This document shows, one piece after another, positions 8,296 through 16,666 of a stretch of DNA of 23,289 bases. The notes beneath the pieces were generated by a model that had not been told where the DNA came from, did no database searches, and saw only the letters and a program-made list of their open reading frames with translations. The number at the start of each line of letters is the position of its first letter. Position 1 is the first letter of the stretch. A program made the position numbers and the translations under genes. The stretch is taken from assembly GCA_964444885.1 (NCBI GenBank), contig CAYUIZ010000041.1:1-23289 (forward strand), in the 5' to 3' direction. This DNA is from CAYRGQ01 sp964444885 (lineage in GTDB: Bacteria; Bacteroidota; Bacteroidia; Sphingobacteriales; Sphingobacteriaceae).

Positions 8296-8835
8296 ATGAA
8301 GATCAGAAGTTTTATTTGGATAGTCGCTTTAGTGATGCTGGCGACCACCGCATCGGCCCAGCGCTTCGCGTATGTCGATTCCGAATATATACTACGTCAT
8401 ATTCCTGAGTACTTGGCCGCACAAAAGCAACTTGATGCGCTCTCCGTACAGTGGCAGGAAGAAGTAGACAACCGGTTTGCGGAAATCGAAAAGCTGTATC
8501 GTGCCTATCAAGACGATCAAGTGCTGCTCAGCGAAGAAATGAGACGCAAGCGCGAGGACGAGATTGTCACCAAAGAGCGCGAAGCCCGGGATTTTCAGCG
8601 GGAGAAATTCGGTTTTGAGGGAGACTTGTTTGAACAGCGCGTAGCGCTCATTCAGCCCATACAAGACCGGGTGGCGCAAGCCATACAGGGGATAGCCGCC
8701 GATCAAGGTTTGGATATCATCCTGGACAAAGGCAGTGAAGTGATGTTTCTGTATGCCAATCCGCGATTGGACAAAAGCAATGATATCATCACGCGGTTGG
8801 GTTACAAGCCTGATCCGGCCTTAGCTGAAAATTAG
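8296..8835 (+). CDS. OmpH/Skp family periplasmic chaperone (copy 1)
   Basis: A 179-residue OmpH family protein. The signal peptide ends ATTASAQ, followed by RFAYVDSEYILRHIPEY, the typical first strand of Skp (the F-x-YVDs-x-hhl pattern). A long charged helical hairpin (about residues 40-110, rich in Glu/Arg/Gln) forms the tentacle, and the tail returns with VAQAIQGIAADQGLDIILDKG, the second half of the head domain. Skp holds unfolded barrel proteins in the periplasm and hands them to BamA, the gene directly upstream. Two tandem ompH genes behind bamA are usual in this phylum. Confidence 0.92.
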   Translation: MKIRSFIWIVALVMLATTASAQRFAYVDSEYILRHIPEYLAAQKQLDALSVQWQEEVDNRFAEIEKLYRAYQDDQVLLSEEMRRKREDEIVTKEREARDFQREKFGFEGDLFEQRVALIQPIQDRVAQAIQGIAADQGLDIILDKGSEVMFLYANPRLDKSNDIITRLGYKPDPALAEN

Positions 8836-8896
8836 GCAGCGGCCAAAGGCAACTGCACGGGGACATTAAAATCGTATATGTAAAAAACCACACACT

Positions 8897-8904
8897 TAAT
8901 TTTG
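8897..8904 (+). promoter_or_regulatory. -7 promoter box overlapping the start region of the second ompH gene
   Basis: TAATTTTG is an exact match to TAnnTTTG. Its last three bases are a TTG in frame with the gene. If it is used, transcription would start around 8910, favouring the ATG at 8920 over that at 8908. Confidence 0.35.
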
Positions 8905-8907
8905 AAC

Positions 8908-9462
8908 ATGAATAGTAAAATGAAAAATTGGATTAAAGGGATCGCGATGGCGACAGTAGCCCTGTTGTCGGTGGGAATGGTGAACGCTCAGCAAAAAATC
9001 GGGCACGTGAATTCGGCGGAGATCATCCAGTCGATGCCTGAATTTGTAAGTGCGAGTACCGAACTGGACACGTTGTCACGTGCTAAGCAGGCCGAATTGC
9101 AGTCCATGTTTGGCGAGTTTCAGCGGTTACAAAATGATGCGCAGCAAAAATATCTGAATCGCAGTGAAGCAAACAAAGACTCCATCGATGCACAGATCCA
9201 AGGGTTGAGCATTCAACTTCAGGATATCCAACAGCGTATTGAAGAAAACCAGCAACGGGCTGAGGAAGAATTGCGCCAGAAAGAAGAAGAGTTGCTGACG
9301 CCAATCTACCAAAAAGCAGGTACTGCCGTGCAGAACGTCGCTAAGGAGCTGGGCTACGCGTATGTATTTGATATTGCCAACACCAACATTCCTTATTTTC
9401 AAGGTGGTGACGACTTGACCAATCAAGTGAAAACCAAACTGGGCATCACGGTGACGCCGTAA
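8908..9462 (+). CDS. OmpH/Skp family periplasmic chaperone (copy 2)
   Basis: About 184 residues. The signal peptide (KNWIKGIAMATVALLSVGMVNAQ) is followed by KIGHVNSAEIIQSMPEF, the Skp head strand, then a long Gln/Glu-rich coiled-coil (about residues 50-125) and a return segment AVQNVAKELGYAYVFDIAN. It is a tandem paralogue of the preceding gene, with a more Gln-rich tentacle. The start is uncertain: ATG at 8908 or 8920, with TTG at 8902 also in frame; 8920 gives the most compact signal peptide. A strong terminator follows 36 nt after the stop, ending the nadK-to-ompH block. In many Bacteroidota murI comes next; here it does not. Confidence 0.9.
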   Translation: MNSKMKNWIKGIAMATVALLSVGMVNAQQKIGHVNSAEIIQSMPEFVSASTELDTLSRAKQAELQSMFGEFQRLQNDAQQKYLNRSEANKDSIDAQIQGLSIQLQDIQQRIEENQQRAEEELRQKEEELLTPIYQKAGTAVQNVAKELGYAYVFDIANTNIPYFQGGDDLTNQVKTKLGITVTP

Positions 9463-9498
9463 GACTGAATCGTACCGTACACCAAGAACATTTATTAC

Positions 9499-9527
9499 AG
9501 GCTGTCTCCACGAGGCGGCCTTTTTTT
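9499..9527 (+). terminator. Intrinsic terminator after the second ompH gene
   Basis: A 9-bp stem (AGGCTGTCT paired with AGGCGGCCT, including two G-T wobbles) around the 5-nt loop CCACG is followed directly by seven T residues. This is a textbook Rho-independent terminator for the plus-strand envelope block. Confidence 0.88.
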
Positions 9528-9657
9528 GTGCTACAAAAAAGCGCACTATTCTGGTTAGAACCCAGCTTCGGATGTGCTGAAGCACGCTTAGTTCGGTGAG
9601 CCGGCCCAGCCGGCCGCGGGGTAATGTTAGGCAAGCGTTAAGATAATCCGAACGTAC

Positions 9658-9698
9658 TTTAACATAAACTTAACATATCGGATATATTGGATTAACGG
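9658..9698 (+). promoter_or_regulatory. PHO-box-like phased TTAAC repeats upstream of the phosphate transporter
   Basis: TTTAACAT at 9658-9665 and CTTAACAT at 9669-9676 repeat exactly 11 bp apart with a 3-bp gap. A third TTAAC core at 9692-9696 is 22 bp further, on the same helical face. Tandem direct repeats with 11-bp period are the layout of PhoB-type binding sites. The octamer also resembles the cyanobacterial form, which I recall as YTTAAYYW repeats separated by 3 bp. The downstream gene is a phosphate transporter, which makes a phosphate-response operator plausible. Binding is inferred, not shown. Confidence 0.45.
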
Positions 9699-9709
9699 TT
9701 ATATCGGAT
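9675..9709 (+). repeat. Three 9-bp ATATYGGAT repeats in the transporter leader
   Basis: ATATCGGAT (9675-9683) is followed immediately by ATATTGGAT (9684-9692), and ATATCGGAT recurs at 9701-9709. The copies interleave with the TTAAC repeats, 23-57 bp before the ATG of the PiT gene. They may be a second regulator site or part of the promoter. Confidence 0.5.
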
Positions 9710-9731
9710 TATTGCAGATTAATTGAATACT

Positions 9732-11975
9732 ATGGAATGGTTTTTCTTCTTGGTCGTTATATTGCTGCTTTTGGCTATTGGCGACCTGATTGTAGGAGTT
9801 AGTAATGACGCCGTTAACTTCCTAAATTCCGCAATCGGCAGCAAGGTCGCTTCGTTCAAAACGATCATTCTGCTAGCCGCGTTGGGCATCATTGCCGGAT
9901 CATTCTTTTCGAGCGGCATGATGGAGATTGCCCGTAAGGGAATTTTCCATCCCGAGTATTTCACGTTTGACAAGGTCATGTGGATATTCTTGGCGGTCAT
10001 GCTGACGGATATCGTGCTTTTGGACGTTTTCAATACCCTCGGCCTGCCCACCTCCACCACGGTATCCATCGTGTTTGAATTATTGGGTGCAGCCCTGATG
10101 GTGGGCTTCTTATTCACGGCAGACAAGCAGGAATCCATTGGCGAAAGCTTGAAATATATTAACATCGAAAGTACGTTCTCCATCATATCGGGGATATTCA
10201 TGTCTATTTTTATTGCTTTCACGGCGGGCATACTCGTGCAATATTTCTGCCGGCTGGCATTTACCTTTCAGTACGAAAAGCGCCTGGCGCACTTGGGGGC
10301 TTTGTTCTCGGGTGTTGGCATAACGGCGATTGTGTATTTTCTGTTGATCAAGGGCTTGAGCGGAACCACCTTGTTTAGCGAATCTTTCATTGACTGGATC
10401 ATGGCGAACATCTTGATGGTCATGGTTGTGATATTCGTGCTGGCCGTATCGATCTGTCTTTTCTTGCAGCGCGTGTACAAAATCAATCCCCTGAAAATTG
10501 TGGTATTGGCGGGTACTTTTTCGCTGGCGATGGCTTTTGCCGGAAACGACTTGGTTAACTTTATCGGTGTGCCGATCACGGGGCTGATGGCTTACCACAA
10601 CTGGGTGGGCAGCGGCGTGCCCGCCGACCAGCTCTACCAGACTTTCTTGGCGAGCGAGGATATTATCGTTCCCAACTATATGTTGGCTATCGTCGGATTG
10701 GTGATGGCCGCAACGATTTGGCTAAACTCCAAGGCCCGCAAGGTGACCGAAACGGAGGTGAGCCTGAGCCGCCAAGGTGATGAGGATGACGAGCGGTTTA
10801 GACCCAACGCGGTGTCGCGGAGCGTCGTGAAGTCGTCTTTCCTGTTGGGCAATCTCTTTTCAGCATTCGTGCCACGCAACGTTTCCCGGCGGTATAACGT
10901 TAGTTTCGAAAAGGAGAAGTTGCGCCAAGCCACGCTCGTAGCAGACAACCAGCCTGCGTTTGACTTGGTAAGGGCTTCGGTCAACTTGGTCGTAGCGTCA
11001 CTCCTGATCGCTTGGGCGACCTCCCAGAAGCTGCCGTTGTCAACCACGTACGTCACCTTCATGGTGGCCATGGGCTCGTCCCTGGCCGATCGGGCATGGG
11101 GTCGTGAAACAGCGGTTTACCGCGTAGCGGGCGTACTGAGCGTCATCGGGGGCTGGTTCATCACGGCGCTTATCGCATTCAGCGTGTCGGCATTATTCGC
11201 TTTGGTTATTTACAAAGGTGGCGTTGTGGGGTCGCTGATCTTGATGGGAATCGTGCTACTTTACGTCATTTTCTCGCACGTTAGTTTCGCAAAAAAGGAG
11301 AAGCTCGCCGAGACCGAAAAAAGCAAACTGAGCATGCTGGATACACCTGATTTGGACGTGTACGTGCGCAGCAAGAAGATGGTCGTGTCCGTATTAATCG
11401 ATTTGTCGCAACAGTATAGCAATATCCTCAACGGCATTAGTGATAACAACATCCCGTTGTTGAAGAAAACGAACAAGGAGTTGGGCGAATTGACCAACTA
11501 CACGAGCAAACTCAAACGCAAAAGCTTGCGCGCGATCCGTGAGTTGCACACCGATGATCAAAAGTCGTCCCAAGTGGTCGTGCACAGTACGGACTTACTG
11601 CAGGACTTGATCCAATCGGCCAACTTCCTGAGTGCCGAAAGCTTGCAATATTTTGAGAACTTGCACCAGCCATTGCACCCTAAGTTTCGCGAAATTGTGG
11701 ATACGGTGAATGTGATGATGTATGATTTCTTTGGCCAGGTGGTCGACGAGCTAAAAAATGACGAGCAGGGGCCGGATATCGACAAACTCCGTGCAGAACG
11801 CAATCAGATTCGAGCGTATATCAATAGCAACTTCGAACGGCAGCTGAACTTCATCCGCCGGGATAATACGGGTAGCAAACAGGCGTTGCTGCAGACGAGC
11901 CTTTTCTTGCAGAGCCGGGATATCCAGGCGGTGCTCTTCCGGATCGGTAAGCTATACGGACGCTTCGAGAACTAA
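9732..11975 (+). CDS. PiT family inorganic phosphate transporter with C-terminal PhoU-like domain
   Basis: A 747-residue inner-membrane protein. The two PiT signature repeats are present: GVSNDAVNFLNSAIGS at about residues 22-37 and FAGNDLVNFIGVPITG at about 270. Around them lie 10-12 hydrophobic helices, with a polar cytoplasmic insert at about 340-410. From about residue 536 on the protein is soluble and helical (YVRSKKMVVSVLIDLSQQYS..., ending LFRIGKLYGRFEN) with the three-helix character of PhoU/DUF47 proteins. So it is a transporter with a built-in PhoU-like regulator, as seen in other Bacteroidota. It probably moves phosphate as metal-phosphate with protons or Na+. The ATG at 9732 is preferred over the TTG at 9723 because the first helix begins directly after it. 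Its leader carries phased repeats. Confidence 0.92.
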   Translation: MEWFFFLVVILLLLAIGDLIVGVSNDAVNFLNSAIGSKVASFKTIILLAALGIIAGSFFSSGMMEIARKGIFHPEYFTFDKVMWIFLAVMLTDIVLLDVFNTLGLPTSTTVSIVFELLGAALMVGFLFTADKQESIGESLKYINIESTFSIISGIFMSIFIAFTAGILVQYFCRLAFTFQYEKRLAHLGALFSGVGITAIVYFLLIKGLSGTTLFSESFIDWIMANILMVMVVIFVLAVSICLFLQRVYKINPLKIVVLAGTFSLAMAFAGNDLVNFIGVPITGLMAYHNWVGSGVPADQLYQTFLASEDIIVPNYMLAIVGLVMAATIWLNSKARKVTETEVSLSRQGDEDDERFRPNAVSRSVVKSSFLLGNLFSAFVPRNVSRRYNVSFEKEKLRQATLVADNQPAFDLVRASVNLVVASLLIAWATSQKLPLSTTYVTFMVAMGSSLADRAWGRETAVYRVAGVLSVIGGWFITALIAFSVSALFALVIYKGGVVGSLILMGIVLLYVIFSHVSFAKKEKLAETEKSKLSMLDTPDLDVYVRSKKMVVSVLIDLSQQYSNILNGISDNNIPLLKKTNKELGELTNYTSKLKRKSLRAIRELHTDDQKSSQVVVHSTDLLQDLIQSANFLSAESLQYFENLHQPLHPKFREIVDTVNVMMYDFFGQVVDELKNDEQGPDIDKLRAERNQIRAYINSNFERQLNFIRRDNTGSKQALLQTSLFLQSRDIQAVLFRIGKLYGRFEN

Positions 11976-12107
11976 CGGGGTTGTTGTCAGGCGTTGCGCG
12001 CGGCGGCCGGATTGCACCGTGCCGCCTCAATCTACCGCTGGGTCAGGCTCGCCTTGGCTCTTGGGGGCGGGCTGGTGTCTATGGGGTTCTCACCTTTGCT
12101 GACGCGA

Positions 12108-13307
12108 TTAATGGTCGACTGATACAGGCTGAATCGGACGCCAGTTGCCGTCATAATGCGCGCCCGGCTGGAAGCTAGGATCGTTGGTGCCGTGGTATTC
12201 GCCAAATTCGTTGGTGTACCAATGGTCGTAATGGCCGGATTGCTTGATTTGATGGCCGGTATACGGGTCGTTGAAGGAAGTCTGCCCTGTGATGGCATCG
12301 AGCACGGCCGTATTTCCGGAGTAAGACGATGCGCCCGACGGGCCAAAATTCCGATCGTACCACCCTTGGTTGTGCTCGTCAAATGAGCGTCGCATTGAGG
12401 CCATACGGCTCTGGTGGGTCTCAATCTGTTGCCGCTGGCGTACCATTCGATCCTGATGACCCCGCTGCATGATCTGTATTCGCATTTGATCCCACTCTTC
12501 ATTCATTTGAATTTGAAATAGCGTCTCCAGATCCACCGAAGCCGCTTTGTCGAAAAGTGGCTCAGGTGCCAACGTAAACAACCCCATTGCCATTCCATAC
12601 TTACCCCAGCTATTCGCATCATATTGGACAATCACTCCCATTTTCATGGCTTTGATTCCTCCCTTATAGGGAACATTGTTTCTAAATGCGGTAAACATCA
12701 TATCCACTATGCCCGCGTCTGCTTGCGCCGGGTTGCCACTGGATATGGATTGGTTGGCCAAGTTCTGGGCCCCTTCCACAGCTCCCCTACCTTGTTCGCT
12801 CATTAGGGCTTCTTGGTCTGGAACCGTGGGGCCCAGCGTGTATTTTTCCAGAAAGGGCTGGGTACAATAACGCATCAGATGAGGTAACAGTTGGTCGAAA
12901 TCCATACCAGACACCTGCCCGTAGAAGTTCATCAACGTATATTCAGTGGTGAACGGCAAAAAGCCGTGTATCACTCCCTCGGGGCTCTCCAGCGCCAGCA
13001 TAAACGTCAAATAGCCTGCCCCATGGGGATTGGAGCTGATTTGCTGGTGTACCAGCCAACCAGCGGGAACATTGATCGTGCACACTGGTATGTTCAACGT
13101 CTGGTCCATTATGGTTGCTTTCGTTGCTTTTTGCACATCATCGACCTGCATCGGCACTTCCATGCGTGGCGGCTCGCTGTTGACTGCGCCGTTGCCATCG
13201 TCCGAATTAAACTGGGGCTGCTGTCCGGAACCCGTGGGGCTTGAACAGGCGATTAACCCCGTTATGATAGTAAGGAGGGATATGTTGGATAGGATTTTCA
13301 TCATCAT
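12108..13307 (-). CDS. Hypothetical lipoprotein with a C-terminal NDPYTG / WYTNEFGEYHGT module
   Basis: A 399-residue predicted lipoprotein with signal peptide and lipobox GLIAC (Cys21), then a Gly/Ser/Asn-rich linker. The central part (about 65-270) is globular with no motif I recognise. About 270-310 is a highly charged Gln/Arg/Met-rich helix (MNEEWDQMRIQIMQRGHQDR), probably coiled. The last 70 residues hold TGQTSFNDPYTGHQIK, YDHWYTNEFGEYHGTNDP and a DGNWRPI ending, a short Tyr/Trp-rich module. Three consecutive ATGs (13307, 13304, 13301) are possible starts. It lies 120 bp downstream of the CHAT protease gene on the same strand, so it may be co-expressed or have its own promoter. I cannot assign a function; a role as substrate or partner of the protease is only a possibility. 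Confidence 0.75.
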   Translation of the reverse strand: MMMKILSNISLLTIITGLIACSSPTGSGQQPQFNSDDGNGAVNSEPPRMEVPMQVDDVQKATKATIMDQTLNIPVCTINVPAGWLVHQQISSNPHGAGYLTFMLALESPEGVIHGFLPFTTEYTLMNFYGQVSGMDFDQLLPHLMRYCTQPFLEKYTLGPTVPDQEALMSEQGRGAVEGAQNLANQSISSGNPAQADAGIVDMMFTAFRNNVPYKGGIKAMKMGVIVQYDANSWGKYGMAMGLFTLAPEPLFDKAASVDLETLFQIQMNEEWDQMRIQIMQRGHQDRMVRQRQQIETHQSRMASMRRSFDEHNQGWYDRNFGPSGASSYSGNTAVLDAITGQTSFNDPYTGHQIKQSGHYDHWYTNEFGEYHGTNDPSFQPGAHYDGNWRPIQPVSVDH

Positions 13308-13427
13308 GGTCTTTAATATGTGCGCGGTAAGTGGTTGTCTTGCCAGTCACGTCGTGTCGTCTATATAGCTATCCGTACAACGGCCAAAAGGTAAACACGC
13401 CACGGGAAAATAAATGGAGATAAGTAG

Positions 13428-16400
13428 CTACGGCCTGCTTTTGCGACGAACGAACAGCCCAATGCTGAATAATAACAGCAAGCCGCTGGTTGCGGCAATC
13501 CATAGGTGATGCCCGTGCCGTGGCTCCAGTTGGATCGGTGCGGTGTCGCCGACCAGCACCAGCCCGGCCCAGTACTGGGGCATGGCTGCCCTGCCTTCGG
13601 CGTGCTGGAGGTATGCTAGTTTTGCTTGTTGCAGGGCCTCCGCCTTGGGAAGCCCTTGGGCCAAGTAGTCGTAGAATTGCCCCAATACCTGCGCGCTTGT
13701 TTCCTCATCGACTTGCCAAAGCGCAGTCAACAAGCTTTGGCTGCCGGCGTAGCTAAAGGCATGGGCGAGGGAAACCATGCCTTCGCCGGGCTGGTAGCCC
13801 GGCTTTCCGGTTTCGCAGGCGGCCAGTACCGTCAGGTTTGACGACAGGTCGTACCCGTAGAGTTCATAGGCATACAAGGCGTTTTCGTTGTCGACCCCCG
13901 TCCCGTCAATATCTTTGGCAAAAATAATCCGAGAGAAATCAGGTGAAACATTGTCCGACTCGGCGTGCGTGCCGATATGCAGGATTTTTGAACCGTAGGC
14001 ATTTGCTTTAAATTGGGCGGCGGTCGCCCGGTTGCCAAGGAATGGATTGCCCTTATAGTGTTTCCGCAACGTTTTGACTAGATCGGTCATGAAAGGTTGC
14101 GCCAGCAGGGTCAAATAGCCGTCATCGATTGCCTCGGCGTCATCGGCCGAGCGTTGGTAATCCGCTTTCATTCCGTCAAAAAAGCCAGGCGCAAAGGCCG
14201 TATAATCCCGTTCAAAGGGTGTGTTGTGCTCCTGAGGAAGCATCAGTAGGCTAAACCGATACGAGATGACATGCTTGTGCAGCAAACTAGCGGTAGCAAA
14301 GTCTTCTGGGCTTGTGGCCGGCTGGGTGAGCAAAGTCTCAAAATTGAGGTTAAACAGTTCGCGGTCGGGTATGATGGTTACATGTTTGGTCCGTACCTGT
14401 TGGGCAAACGGCATCCAAAGTTGTTGGTACAGCTCGTGGAACGTGTCGAGTTCCGTCGGACGCAAATCGTTTCGCATACTCCGCGCGATGTGCTTGGCTA
14501 TCGGTGGGTAATCCAATGGGAACAGCTCGGCTGAAGTCGCCGTAATCACCGACGCATATAAGGTGCTATCCACAAAGAAGTACCGGATGATCGTTCGGTC
14601 ATCGTCCACTTGCGAAATGACATCGGCGATCGATTCCGAAAGGATCCCATAGCGCATGTTATAGTAACGGGGATACGACTGCTGGAGGTCGGCCAAAAAC
14701 GAATTCCATGCGGCCATCCGTTCGGGAAACAAGCCGATTTGTTCCATATCCCCGGTGGCGCTACCGTCTGTGAACGCTTGGTTCAATTCGTTCCTCAATG
14801 CGATTTCTTCTTGCAATACCGGGTCGGGAACATCGAAAAAACGAGTGTTTCTCAAATTGAAACGAAGCCTGATCTTGTTGTACAGGGATGATTCGTGGAA
14901 GCCGATAACCTCATTCAGGTACTCGGGATTTCCAGTGTTCTTGTATAGGTCCATGCCGATTTGCTTCGCAAAATCAAACAAGCTACTGTTGTTCTCGATC
15001 AGTGCGCTGATGTTTTCGGCGGATGTGAACATTGCTTTTTGCCATTCGAGCGTTGCCAGTGCTTCCTGGAGGTCGGCGTACAAACCTTTCAAAAACGAAA
15101 CGTCTTGCCGATCGCCCAGGTGATAGGCCGATTGGCAACGGACAAGGATGGCCATTGGCTTTTGAAAGTTGGCTTGGATGGAATCGAGCAAATTGCCCGT
15201 AGCCGCCCGGTTTTCCAACTGCTGGATGCTCTGCTCGCCGTATTGCAAGGATTTTTCGTATTCGCCCAGGCGAAAATGCACTTCGGCGAGGTTGAGCAGG
15301 TGATTAAAAACCAGCGCATTATCATCGCCGGCAGTACGGATGACATAATGATAGCCGTCCAGTGCTGTTTCCACGGCACGCTGTGTTCCGTGATGTTGGG
15401 CATAAAAAAGGGCTTTTTTCCGCAGGAAATGCAAGTAGTCTTTGTTGTATCCGGTGCTTTGGGCATTTTTGAACGCTGCCTCACTTCCTTCATAATGATC
15501 GGACGCAGCAGCGATATCGCCCAGTTGCTCGGCGGTTTCCGCTAAGGCAAACAACGCGATCGCTTTCCAGTACAGGTGTTCCCCGCCCGATCCGGCCATC
15601 GCATCTATTGCCTTGGCCAGTATCGTGGCTGCGCTTGGATATTCCTTTAGCGACATCAGGGATTGCCCTACTTTAATGCCCGTTTTGTACAGTTCGGGAT
15701 CCTCAGGTTGCAGTTCCTGTTGTTGGCTTTTGTACACGTAGTCCAGCAGGTTGTGGGCGGCCTTGTAATTCCCGACATCGTTATAAAACGCCGCGAGGTT
15801 GGACATGGACCGCCATTGGAACCGCACGGTTTTGTTTCGCTGGCTGTCGTCGTCGGTATGGAGGATGACCTCGTGGTAATTGGCGAGCGTTTGTTTTAGG
15901 GTTTGGATGGCTTGGTCGGTTTGCCCCTGGGCCTGTTGGATGAGGGCGATGTTGGCCAGGGTGACGGCAGTGAGGTATTTCTTTTGGAGTTCATCCACCT
16001 CCATTTTCTCAACGGTTTGAAGCGATTTGCCGTAATAAAACCGAGCGCTGTCCAGTTTGGTGGAGAACCACATGATGGCGCCCATGGCGTTGTAGGCATC
16101 TGCGATTTTTTGCTCATCCGTGGCAGGATAAGACGTGTATTGGTCCATTGCTTCCCTGAAATGCGCGGACGCAAGGTCGAAATTGCCCATTTGCAATGCA
16201 CTAGCACCTAGGTTATAGGCCAGATAGCCGATTTCCTCCGGTGTCGTGTCATCTGACTGCTGGGCATAGGCCAGTGCCTGCTGGGTGACCTCGTATGACC
16301 GTTGAACTTGGCCGATTTCATCCAGAAAGTACACCATGCTCAAGGATGCTTCGTACAATTGCCGAGGCGAGGCGTGGAGGGATTCCAATTCGTCCACAAG

Positions 16401-16664
16401 CTGCTGTGCGCGCTGTACCGCCGTGGCGGCATCCGACAGGTGTAGCTGCACGTTGCCGATATAATACGGCATGTTGGCCAGCGAATCGAGATTGCCGTTA
16501 TTTTTGTATTGAAGTAGCCGTCGTTGCAATACCGCATCGGCCTGTTCGTACCGCTCCGCCGCCAGCAGCTGTGCAATCGTTATTTCGTCCGTTTGTTCCT
16601 CTTGACTGAATAATACGGACGAACACATCAAAAGACATAGGAGTGCGGCACGGATTATATTCAT
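13428..16664 (-). CDS. Secreted TPR-CHAT caspase-like protease with C-terminal membrane anchor
   Basis: A 1078-residue protein. Residues 1-20 are a signal peptide (MNIIRAALLCLLMCSSVLFS). About 25-500 is a TPR array (many A-x-x-Y/F-x-x-A-L helices, e.g. NFDLASAHFREAMDQY). A helical linker region runs to about 770. The CHAT domain covers about 780-1045: TIIPDRELFNLNFETLL, then ILHIGTHAESD with His900, then TVLAACETG with Cys950, then GEGMVSLAHAFSYAGSQSLL and TALWQVDEE. The His/Cys dyad of the caspase-separase fold is intact, so an active peptidase is expected. About 1054-1071 is a transmembrane helix followed by RRKSRP, a positive stop-transfer tail; with the signal peptide this puts the whole protease in the periplasm. 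The gene begins 2 nt after the membrane-TPR gene and is third in an operon led by a sigma factor. Confidence 0.93.
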   Translation of the reverse strand: MNIIRAALLCLLMCSSVLFSQEEQTDEITIAQLLAAERYEQADAVLQRRLLQYKNNGNLDSLANMPYYIGNVQLHLSDAATAVQRAQQLVDELESLHASPRQLYEASLSMVYFLDEIGQVQRSYEVTQQALAYAQQSDDTTPEEIGYLAYNLGASALQMGNFDLASAHFREAMDQYTSYPATDEQKIADAYNAMGAIMWFSTKLDSARFYYGKSLQTVEKMEVDELQKKYLTAVTLANIALIQQAQGQTDQAIQTLKQTLANYHEVILHTDDDSQRNKTVRFQWRSMSNLAAFYNDVGNYKAAHNLLDYVYKSQQQELQPEDPELYKTGIKVGQSLMSLKEYPSAATILAKAIDAMAGSGGEHLYWKAIALFALAETAEQLGDIAAASDHYEGSEAAFKNAQSTGYNKDYLHFLRKKALFYAQHHGTQRAVETALDGYHYVIRTAGDDNALVFNHLLNLAEVHFRLGEYEKSLQYGEQSIQQLENRAATGNLLDSIQANFQKPMAILVRCQSAYHLGDRQDVSFLKGLYADLQEALATLEWQKAMFTSAENISALIENNSSLFDFAKQIGMDLYKNTGNPEYLNEVIGFHESSLYNKIRLRFNLRNTRFFDVPDPVLQEEIALRNELNQAFTDGSATGDMEQIGLFPERMAAWNSFLADLQQSYPRYYNMRYGILSESIADVISQVDDDRTIIRYFFVDSTLYASVITATSAELFPLDYPPIAKHIARSMRNDLRPTELDTFHELYQQLWMPFAQQVRTKHVTIIPDRELFNLNFETLLTQPATSPEDFATASLLHKHVISYRFSLLMLPQEHNTPFERDYTAFAPGFFDGMKADYQRSADDAEAIDDGYLTLLAQPFMTDLVKTLRKHYKGNPFLGNRATAAQFKANAYGSKILHIGTHAESDNVSPDFSRIIFAKDIDGTGVDNENALYAYELYGYDLSSNLTVLAACETGKPGYQPGEGMVSLAHAFSYAGSQSLLTALWQVDEETSAQVLGQFYDYLAQGLPKAEALQQAKLAYLQHAEGRAAMPQYWAGLVLVGDTAPIQLEPRHGHHLWIAATSGLLLLFSIGLFVRRKSRP

Positions 16665-16666
16665 GG

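Noticed and set aside
9590..9620. GCCGGCC direct repeat and palindromes upstream of the phosphate transporter
   Set aside because: Two 7-bp GC-rich copies only; too short to distinguish from chance, and not linked to the phased repeats.
9463..9731. murI (glutamate racemase), expected after the ompH pair in many Bacteroidota
   Set aside because: The gap holds only a terminator and the leader of the phosphate transporter; no murI or remnant is visible.
12002..12026. GC-rich GGCGG/CCGCC inverted repeat between the convergent PiT and lipoprotein genes
   Set aside because: Short stem, 15-nt loop and no T-run on either strand; likely chance in GC-rich DNA.
13490..16609. Many plus-strand open frames of 60-194 codons antisense to the CHAT gene
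   Set aside because: They are shadows of a long, well-supported coding frame with clear TPR and CHAT motifs.
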